Below, piece after piece: positions 5,122-11,601 of a stretch of DNA of 13,459 nt (its first letter is position 1; every line of letters begins with the position of its first letter). This DNA comes from UBA3064 sp016868095. GTDB lineage: Bacteria > Pseudomonadota > Gammaproteobacteria > Burkholderiales > Burkholderiaceae_E. The notes beneath the pieces were generated by a model. It saw only the letters and a list, made by a program, of their open reading frames with translations, ran no database searches and was not told the DNA's origin. The translations under genes and the position numbers were made by a program. The stretch is taken from positions 1 through 13,459 of the forward strand of contig JBEDEM010000101.1 of NCBI GenBank assembly GCA_041175665.1, in the 5' to 3' direction.

Positions 5122-6277
5122 ATGCAGTCCACTTTAGATCGACATGTTGAAATACGCGATGCAATTCGTGACCTTTGCAAGAACTTTCCCGACGAATACC
5201 ATCGCAGCATCGATGAAGCGCGCGGTTACCCCGAGGCATTCGTCGATGCACTTACCCAAGCCGGCTGGCTCGCTGCGCTGATCCCGCAAGAGTACGGTGG
5301 CTCGGGTCTTGGTCTGTCTGAGGCATCGGTCATCATGGAGGAAATCAACCGTTGTGGTGGCAATGCTGGGGCGTGTCACGGTCAGATGTACAACATGGGG
5401 ACACTCTTGCGCCATGGCTCGGAGACGCAAAAACGTCAGTACCTGCCCGAGATCGCTGCGGGGCGATTGCGCTTGCAGTCGATGGGGGTTACCGAACCTA
5501 CGACGGGTACTGACACAACAAATTTAAAAACCACAGCCCGTAAACAAGGTGACCGATACATCGTTAACGGGCAAAAAGTCTGGATTTCTCGGATTCAACA
5601 CTCCGACCTGATGATTCTACTTGCGAGAACAACCCCATTATCAGAGGTCAAACGAAAATCAGAGGGGATGTCGATCTTTTTGGTTGACCTAAAGCACGCG
5701 ATTGGGCACGGGATGACAGTGCGCCCCATCAGAAATATGGTCAATCACGAAACCAATGAGCTCTTTTTCGAAAACCTTGAGATACCGGAAGAAAATCTCA
5801 TCGGCGAAGCGCGGCTTTAAGTACATTCTTGATGGGCTTAATGCCGAACGAATCCTGATCGCGGCCGAGTGCATCGGCGATGGCTACTGGTTCATCGATC
5901 GGGTCACCGCTTATGTGAAGGATCGACAGGTTTTCGGACGACCCATTGGTCAAAATCAAGGTGTGCAATTTCCTATAGCAGACGCCTTCATCGAAGTCGA
6001 AGCGGCAAACCTGATGCGTTATGCAGCCTGCGATCTCTTTGACCAGCGCCAGGCCTGTGGTGCGCAAGCGAATATGGCAAAGTATCTTGCAGCAAAGGCA
6101 AGCTGGGAAGCGGCCAATGCGTGCTTGCAGTTTCACGGTGGCTTTGGATTTGCCTGCGAATACGATGTCGAACGCAAGTTCCGTGAGACAAGGCTTTATC
6201 AGGTTGCGCCAATTTCGACCAACTTGGTTTACTCGTATATTGCCGAACATGTCCTTGGACTTCCCAGATCGTTCTAA
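5122..6277 (+). pseudogene. Acyl-CoA dehydrogenase, paralogue interrupted by a frameshift
   Basis: Two consecutive frames together make one acyl-CoA dehydrogenase of about 385 residues. The first frame (5122-5820, 232 residues) covers the N-terminal and beta domains, with MGVTEPTTGTDT (121-132) and GQKVWIS (150-156), and stops just after ENLIGEA. The second frame resumes at 5813 with GFKYILDGLNAERILIA and continues through FGRPIGQNQGV and FHGGFGFACEYDVER to TAA at 6275-6277. Family members read IGEEGxGF here, so 5 bases appear to be missing around 5809-5812. There are no other disruptions, so the mutation is recent or is a sequencing or assembly error. The downstream frame has an ATG (5756), but alone it would lack the FAD-binding beta domain. 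The helix-G glutamate is kept, and the medium-chain glutamate position reads LYQVAP. The last 69 residues share 37 identities by eye with the neighbouring intact enzyme. If the break is real, no functional enzyme is expected. Confidence 0.85.
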
Positions 6278-6297
6278 TTTGATTAGGCACATCATCC

Positions 6298-7236
6298 ATG
6301 GACCGCTTCAAGGAAATTGAAAGCTTTGTTGCGGTCGCTATGCGTGGCAGCCTCAGCGCGGCCGCACAACTGCAAGGCGTGGCCCCTGCGATGATCAGCC
6401 GCAGACTCGATGCGCTCGAGTCAAGATTGGGTGTGAAACTACTGACGCGCACCACAAGGCGTATCTCACTTACCTTCGAAGGCAGCTCCTTTTTAGAAGA
6501 CTGCCAACGAATTTTGCACCACATGCGCGATGCAGAGGCTTCGGTATCGGCAGGCGGCTTGAAAGCCAGCGGGCATTTGCGGATGACAGCGCCTGCAGGC
6601 TTTGGAAAGCGCCATGTCGCACCTTTGATTCCAGGCTTTGTGAGTGAGCATCGAGAGCTGAGTATTTCTCTTGAGTTAAGCGACCGCCTCGCAGATATGG
6701 TCAACGAAGGCTTTGATCTTGCCGTTCGTATCGGTACTTTGAACGATTCAAATCTTATTGCCGTTAAGCTTGCCGAAATGCAGCGAGTTGTTGTGGCAAG
6801 TCCTGACTACCTGAAACGCCGAGGAACACCCAAGCATCCTAGCGACTTGCTCAAGCACGACTGTCTTACTTTTGGCAACAGCGGCAATCAGGCAAGAGGT
6901 TGGGAATTTTTGATCGATCAAAAATTACAAACCATCAGAGTCCAAGGCCCACTCGAATGCAACGACGGGGCTGTGCTCCTTGATTGGGCGCTTGCCGCGC
7001 GAGGCATCGCCTGGCGATCGATGTGGGAGGTTGGCGAAAGTCTCAGCAAGGGGCAATTAGTCAGTATTCTGGATGCATTTCGAGCGCCCGAACACGGCAT
7101 TTACGCCGTCGTGACGCAAATGCGGCATATGCCACTCAGGACTCGTTTACTGATCGACTACCTCAAACGAAGCTACGCAAGCCCGGCGTATTGGTTAGCG
7201 GCAAAACCTGTTGCCACTTCTTCAAAATCGACCTGA
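6298..7236 (+). CDS. LysR-type transcriptional regulator
   Basis: A 312-residue DNA-binding regulator of normal LysR length. The winged helix-turn-helix fills residues 1-60: MDRFKEIESFVAVAMRGSLSAAA, a recognition helix around 'APAMISRRLDALESRLGVKLLTR', and TTRRISLTFEG. A linker helix follows (about 62-85), then a substrate-binding domain that starts at GHLRMTAPAGFGKRHVAPLIPGF. That domain contains FDLAVRIGTLNDSNLIAVKL, a hallmark of the CrgA/DmlR-like branch common in Proteobacteria. ATG 6298 has a weak AGG about 10 bases upstream. The gene begins 20 bases after the broken acyl-CoA dehydrogenase on the same strand, so it may share its transcript, whereas LysR genes are more often divergent from their target. 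It probably controls the dehydrogenase pair through the spacer at 4923-5121, but its effector is unknown. Its last 64 bases overlap the opposing C45 gene. Confidence 0.93.
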   Translation: MDRFKEIESFVAVAMRGSLSAAAQLQGVAPAMISRRLDALESRLGVKLLTRTTRRISLTFEGSSFLEDCQRILHHMRDAEASVSAGGLKASGHLRMTAPAGFGKRHVAPLIPGFVSEHRELSISLELSDRLADMVNEGFDLAVRIGTLNDSNLIAVKLAEMQRVVVASPDYLKRRGTPKHPSDLLKHDCLTFGNSGNQARGWEFLIDQKLQTIRVQGPLECNDGAVLLDWALAARGIAWRSMWEVGESLSKGQLVSILDAFRAPEHGIYAVVTQMRHMPLRTRLLIDYLKRSYASPAYWLAAKPVATSSKST

Positions 7237-8339
7237 CTGGGCACATTCGGCGCGATCCACCAGCGTCGCTCCGTACAGTCAATGCGAATGCCCGCAACGC
7301 TCTCAACCCTGGCCTGCTCGGGGAGCGTCGGGTCGGGCTTTCGACACACCGACAGTAAGCCATCGGACTCGTCGCGCAGCAGCGCTTCAATAGTTGCCAC
7401 GCTAATCGGCGTTTGAGCGGCGTAATGCTGCGCACAGCGAAGCCTGGCCTCGGTGGACAGCGACGAGGCCATGACCGCCTGCTGATCAAGCAAGGGTGTG
7501 CACAAAAAGTGATTGGTGTGAACCAAGACCGGCTCATGGGCTGCAAATTCCGACCAGGCAGCAGGCGCGATCTCAAATGAGCCAATATCGCCACTTGCAT
7601 CGGCGGCCGGTATATTAGAAGCCGCTCCAAAGCCTGGGCCTTTGGCTAATTCGTGCAAGCGCATGCGAAATGCCTTCAAGCTTTCAAACGAAAGCGCATG
7701 GCGCAGCAGGACATGCACAGGCACACCGGGCTTTGAGCCGTCTGCCACTGAGCGAAGAATATTGAGCCCTACAGCCATACCTTGATCGTTTAATCCGATT
7801 TTTGCGAGCATCCCGGCTTCAGTGAGGGTTGCAATCGCCCTACCCTGCGCATCAAGCGTGTGCAATACGACGAGAGCAGCACGCTGCCGCCCTATCCAGT
7901 CCCAGTTTTGGGCTAACCATGTATGGCCATCCTGCGAAGCACGAGCAGAAACTGCCATTGCTGTGCATTCGCCCCAGTCATGCAAACCCAAGGCCTGGTT
8001 GTGGCGTCGCGCCTCGGCCGCTTTATCGCTGACTTGGGCCAAAAACGATGAAGGCAAAATTTCGGTACGGCAGTTGAGCGCGAGAATGTCGCTAAATACC
8101 AGCTTTGCACCATGAGCGATACCTTCCATTTCCTCAAGCAATTCGGGATCCGTCGCGTGAATCGCATCCCGATATTGCATGGCGCGCCGACCCGCCTCGG
8201 TCCAGTCAAGCCCACAGTCTGCAAATAGTCGCGCATAGGTCTGCACCGAGTGAAGAATTCGCTCCTTCGCACGACTTCCATAACGTTCACCACGGGCTCG
8301 GGCCGAATCGATTGAGCGAACATCAATGACTGGGAACAT
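7173..8339 (-). CDS. C45 family autoproteolytic acyltransferase/hydrolase
   Basis: An Ntn-hydrolase of the C45 peptidase family, related to fungal acyl-CoA:6-aminopenicillanate acyltransferase. Such proteins cut themselves before a cysteine that becomes the N-terminal nucleophile, then hydrolyse or transfer acyl groups on amides. The 388-residue product has the ILALNCRTEI segment (85-94), the presumed cleavage and nucleophile site GECTAMAV (C125), NWDW (145-148), GLNDQGMAVGLN (182-193), a 'SNIPAADASGDIGSFEIAP' stretch (241-259) and VHTNHF (273-278). There is no signal peptide, so it should be cytoplasmic. The start is supported by GGAGG (8347-8351, minus strand) 7 bases upstream. It lies 17 bases after typA on the same strand, so it probably reads out with the infB-rbfA-truB-typA operon. 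Its 3' end runs 64 bases into the LysR gene. Substrate unknown: beta-lactam, acyl-homoserine-lactone, peptide or lipid amides are all possible. Confidence 0.88.
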   Translation of the reverse strand: MFPVIDVRSIDSARARGERYGSRAKERILHSVQTYARLFADCGLDWTEAGRRAMQYRDAIHATDPELLEEMEGIAHGAKLVFSDILALNCRTEILPSSFLAQVSDKAAEARRHNQALGLHDWGECTAMAVSARASQDGHTWLAQNWDWIGRQRAALVVLHTLDAQGRAIATLTEAGMLAKIGLNDQGMAVGLNILRSVADGSKPGVPVHVLLRHALSFESLKAFRMRLHELAKGPGFGAASNIPAADASGDIGSFEIAPAAWSEFAAHEPVLVHTNHFLCTPLLDQQAVMASSLSTEARLRCAQHYAAQTPISVATIEALLRDESDGLLSVCRKPDPTLPEQARVESVAGIRIDCTERRWWIAPNVPSQVDFEEVATGFAANQYAGLA

Positions 8340-8346
8340 GGTGCAA

Positions 8347-8351
8347 CCTCC
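8347..8351 (-). promoter_or_regulatory. Strong ribosome binding site of the C45 gene
   Basis: On the minus strand this reads GGAGG, 7 bases before ATG 8339 and inside the 17-base gap after typA. It supports independent translation of the C45 gene from the operon message. Confidence 0.75.
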
Positions 8352-8356
8352 AAGTG

Positions 8357-10222
8357 TTATGCGGCGGCCTCTTCACGCGATGCCCGCTTGCGCTCGTGTT
8401 CTTTTAAGAAGCGTTTGCGCAAACGGATGCTTTGAGGCGTTATTTCAACAAGTTCATCGTCTTCGATGAACTCTACGGCACGCTCCATGGTGAGCGCAAT
8501 TGGTGGGGTTAGCACAATCGCTTCATCCTTTCCGGAAGCACGCACATTGGTTAGTTTCTTTTCCCGAACTGGATTGACCACCAAGTCATTGTCGCGTGTG
8601 TGGATGCCAATCACCATGCCTTCGTAAAGCGCATCGCCTGGTGACACAAACATGCGGCCCCGATCTTGAAGCTTCCACAAGGCATAAGCGACTGCCTGTC
8701 CGTCATCCTGCGACACTAAAACACCGTTTCGTCTTCCTTCGATGTTGCCTGCCCAACTTGCATAATCATCAAACACATGGCTCATGATCCCCGTACCACG
8801 CGTCATGTTTAAGAACTCACCGTGAAAGCCAATCAATCCACGTGCAGGCACGCGATAGTCAAGGCGGACCCGCCCTTGACCATCCGGCACCATATCTTGA
8901 AGCTCGCCTTTGCGCTGGCCAATAAACTCCATGACCGAACCCTGATGCCCTTCCTCGACATCCATGGTCAACATCTCATAGGGCTCAAGGCGTTCGCCGT
9001 TGACTGTTCGCAAGCGGGGCTTGGGACGCGAGACTGCAAGCTCATAGCCCTCACGGCGCATGTTTTCAAGAAGAATCGTCAGGTGTAATTCACCTCGCCC
9101 TGAAACTAAAAAGGACTCGCCATCGGGGCTGAACTCGACCCGAAGTGCGACATTGCTTTTTAGTTCGCGCTCGAGTCGATCGCGGATCTGGCGACTGGTC
9201 ACATACTTACCCTCACGTCCTGCAAGCGGCGAGGCATTGACCAAGAACTCCATCGTCATGGTGGGTTCGTCGACTCGAAGCATGGGTAGCGCCTGAGGGT
9301 TTGATGGATCTGCGATGGTGCTACCAATGCCCAATTCATCGATCCCTGTGATGGCAACAATGTCCCCAGCGAAAGCCTCATCCATCGGGGCCCGCTCAAG
9401 TCCGCGATAGCAAAGTACCTGCCCGATTTTTCCGCTCACTGCTTCGGGAGCCTTCGACTCGGGATAGTCCTCATCGCGACCTTGCAAAAGCAGCACGAGC
9501 TGTCCGGTTCGCACGCGTCCACGTTGAATCCGGCCAATCCCAATCTTGCCAACATAGTTGGAATAATCCAGTGCCGAAATTTGCAATTGCAAAGCGCCGT
9601 CGATATCGTCGGCACGCGCAGGCACATGACGCAAGATCGCATCGAACAAAGGCTTCATATCTTTCGCGGCCCCGGCTTCAATGTCTGAGAGCGTTTCACT
9701 TGCGAAGCCTGCGAGCGCTGAGCAGTACACGACAGGAAAATCAAGCTGCTCTTCATTGGCGCCAAGACGATCAAATAAATCAAAGGTCTGGTTAACAACC
9801 CAATCGGGTCGTGCCCCTGGGCGGTCAATTTTATTGACAACAACAATTGGACGAAGACCGAGGGCCAGCGCTTTTCGGGTAACAAATCGTGTTTGGGGCA
9901 TCGGACCTTCTACCGCATCCACAAGCAAGACAACCCCGTCAACCATTGAAAGCGCACGTTCAACTTCGCCACCAAAATCAGCATGCCCTGGTGTATCGAC
10001 AATATTAATGCGTGTATCGTTATATGTAACCGCACAATTTTTTGCAAGAATCGTGATGCCGCGTTCGCGCTCGAGGTCATTCGAATCCATAATTCTTTCG
10101 GCAACCTGTTGGTTGACTCGGAATGTGCCTGACTGGCGCAGTAACTGGTCGACCAGCGTAGTCTTTCCATGATCGACGTGCGCAATGATTGCAACATTGC
10201 GGATGGCGGGGACGAGGTTCAT
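8357..10222 (-). CDS. typA: Ribosome-associated translational GTPase TypA/BipA
   Basis: TypA/BipA is a ribosome-binding GTPase related to EF-G and LepA. It supports 50S assembly at low temperature and stress adaptation. The 621-residue protein is normal in length. The G domain shows AHVDHGKTT (14-22), RGITI (54-58), DTPGH (76-80), NKID (130-133) and SAL (168-170). It is followed by a beta-barrel domain (QLQISALDYSNYVGKIGIGR), EF-G-like domains III and V (including 'SGRGELHLTILLENMRREGYEL'), and the BipA-specific C-terminal part (RGLIGFHGEFLNMTRGTGIM and DNDLVVNPVREKKLTNVRAS). Start 10222 has AGGA 7 bases upstream. truB ends 9 bases upstream on the same strand, so the two are cotranscribed, and the C45 gene follows after 17 bases. 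Confidence 0.98.
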   Translation of the reverse strand: MNLVPAIRNVAIIAHVDHGKTTLVDQLLRQSGTFRVNQQVAERIMDSNDLERERGITILAKNCAVTYNDTRINIVDTPGHADFGGEVERALSMVDGVVLLVDAVEGPMPQTRFVTRKALALGLRPIVVVNKIDRPGARPDWVVNQTFDLFDRLGANEEQLDFPVVYCSALAGFASETLSDIEAGAAKDMKPLFDAILRHVPARADDIDGALQLQISALDYSNYVGKIGIGRIQRGRVRTGQLVLLLQGRDEDYPESKAPEAVSGKIGQVLCYRGLERAPMDEAFAGDIVAITGIDELGIGSTIADPSNPQALPMLRVDEPTMTMEFLVNASPLAGREGKYVTSRQIRDRLERELKSNVALRVEFSPDGESFLVSGRGELHLTILLENMRREGYELAVSRPKPRLRTVNGERLEPYEMLTMDVEEGHQGSVMEFIGQRKGELQDMVPDGQGRVRLDYRVPARGLIGFHGEFLNMTRGTGIMSHVFDDYASWAGNIEGRRNGVLVSQDDGQAVAYALWKLQDRGRMFVSPGDALYEGMVIGIHTRDNDLVVNPVREKKLTNVRASGKDEAIVLTPPIALTMERAVEFIEDDELVEITPQSIRLRKRFLKEHERKRASREEAAA

Positions 10223-10231
10223 TTGATTTTC

Positions 10232-11176
10232 CTATAATGAAAAGCTTGATTGAGCGATGAGTCGTTGGGCAGCAAGTACGCCGCGTTCATCGATGGATCC
10301 CGTACCCAGCAATTGGCCGTCTGGGCGGTAGAGACGCACCAACTCAGTATTTGCCGGCGCACCGTGTGCAGCTGCAGGAAGTCGTTGGCCTTGAATAAGG
10401 CGTTGGGCTGCATTAAGGTCAAGATCAATACGATCCAAATGTAGTAGCAAAGAATCGGTGGGTAATAATCGCGCCTGCCGTTCTGTAAAGTCGAGCGGTT
10501 CAAGCATTTCAAGCGATAACATCTGTTCTTCCCTGAAACTAGCGACCTCGGTTCGCCGAAGGCCTGCAAGGTATGCCCCGCAAGTTAACGCTTCCCCAAT
10601 GTCTTGTGCCAGGCTACGAATATAAGTACCTTTGCTGCAACGAACTCTCAAGTGAAGACAAATCATCGCTGGCTCGCTCGCTTCGTATTGAACCATGTCC
10701 AAGATGTCTAATTGATGAATGGCAACATGTCGCGCCTGTCTCGGAACCTCAATACCTTCGCGTGCCCAGTCATACAATGCTCTACCCTGATGCTTAAGCG
10801 CCGAATACATCGGTGGCATTTGATCGTACGACCCTTTAAATCGTTCTACAACCTGTGCAAGGCGTCCCATGTGTGGTTGCGGATCTGACCACTCGCTAAG
10901 CTCACCCTCAGCATCGCCGGTAGAACTTGAGCGCCCGAGAAGTAGTTTTGCTTCATAAGTTTTATCGGCATCGAGCAGTCCATGCAAAAACTTGGTTGCC
11001 TCGCCAAGCGCAATCGGCAACATGCCTGTAGCAAGCGGATCGAGCGTACCTCCATGCCCTGCCTTTGCTCTTGAAAAGAGGCGCCTTAATTGCTGTAAGG
11101 CATGGTTGGACGAACTACCTAGCGATTTGTCGAGAAGAATTAAACCGTCGACGCCGCCCTCGCTGCGGCGTTTCAT
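10232..11176 (-). CDS. truB: tRNA pseudouridine(55) synthase TruB
   Basis: TruB converts uridine 55 in the T-psi-C loop of tRNAs to pseudouridine and also acts as a tRNA folding chaperone. The 314-residue product opens with GLILLDKSLGSSSNHALQQL (about 11-30) and the catalytic motif AGHGGTLDPLATGMLP (from 39), with D46 as nucleophile. DADKTYEAKLLLG (68-80), MPPMYSALKHQGRALYDWAREG and the RCSKGTYIRSLAQDIGE motif follow, all diagnostic of TruB. The C-terminus (LVRLYRPDGQLLGTGSIDERG) is the small PUA-like or TruB_C_2 domain. ATG 11176 overlaps the rbfA stop in an ATGA tetranucleotide, which indicates translational coupling. The gene ends 9 bases before typA. Confidence 0.97.
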   Translation of the reverse strand: MKRRSEGGVDGLILLDKSLGSSSNHALQQLRRLFSRAKAGHGGTLDPLATGMLPIALGEATKFLHGLLDADKTYEAKLLLGRSSSTGDAEGELSEWSDPQPHMGRLAQVVERFKGSYDQMPPMYSALKHQGRALYDWAREGIEVPRQARHVAIHQLDILDMVQYEASEPAMICLHLRVRCSKGTYIRSLAQDIGEALTCGAYLAGLRRTEVASFREEQMLSLEMLEPLDFTERQARLLPTDSLLLHLDRIDLDLNAAQRLIQGQRLPAAAHGAPANTELVRLYRPDGQLLGTGSIDERGVLAAQRLIAQSSFSL

Positions 11177-11601
11177 ACCTTGTTGTCGTCTACAGCTGCA
11201 GGCTGATCACCCAGGGCCTGATCAATAAGTCGCGACATCGCCATGCCTCGCTCGGTCGATTGATCGTAGCGAAATCGAAGCTCAGGCGTGGTGTGGATCC
11301 GGATGCGTCGCCCAAGTTCGGCTCGCATAAATCCGGCAGCCGATCGCAAACCAGACAAGGTGTTGGCTATTTGGGCTTCGGTATCCGGAAGTACGGTAAA
11401 AAAGACGGTGGCGTAAGCATAGTCAGGCGTCAGGTCAACGCCGGTCAGGGTGGTGAAGCCAATGCGCGGATCTTTGATGTCGCGCTGAATCAGCTCAGCC
11501 AACTCCTGCTGGATCTGATCGGCGATACGCGCACCTCGCGCACCGCCCGACCCTGATGAAAAATGACGCCGCATGGGGGTAATTAGTCGCCAAGCAGTCA
11601 C
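11173..11601 (-). CDS. rbfA: Ribosome-binding factor A (RbfA)
   Basis: RbfA binds immature 30S subunits near the 5' helix of 16S rRNA and is needed for late maturation and cold adaptation. The protein has 142 residues from GTG 11601. The KH-like fold is recognised from ARIADQIQQELAELIQRDIKDPRIG (about 24-48), VDLTPDYAYATVFFTVL, and 'GLRSAAGFMRAELGRRIRIHTTPELRFRYD'. The GTG start overlaps the infB stop in a GTGA tetranucleotide, with AGAGG (11615-11619, minus strand) 13 bases upstream. ATG 11574 would give 133 residues, closer to the family N-terminus, but it has no ribosome binding site. Coupling to infB favours the GTG, though I am not sure. The Ser/Gly-rich segment at residues 15-21 is probably disordered. 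Confidence 0.93.
   Translation of the reverse strand: MTAWRLITPMRRHFSSGSGGARGARIADQIQQELAELIQRDIKDPRIGFTTLTGVDLTPDYAYATVFFTVLPDTEAQIANTLSGLRSAAGFMRAELGRRIRIHTTPELRFRYDQSTERGMAMSRLIDQALGDQPAAVDDNKV

Noticed and set aside
5812..5821. CTT-TAA-G at the dehydrogenase break resembles the prfB +1 frameshift site (CTT-TGA)
   Set aside because: The shifted product would read IGEARLKYIL, missing two residues and the conserved glycine of IGEEGxGF, and there is no AGGGGG-like element just upstream. A simple deletion explains the break better.
5988..6704. 238-codon open frame on the minus strand under the dehydrogenase end and LysR start
   Set aside because: It is wholly antisense to two recognisable genes, has no family resemblance, and the codons are explained by the plus-strand frames.
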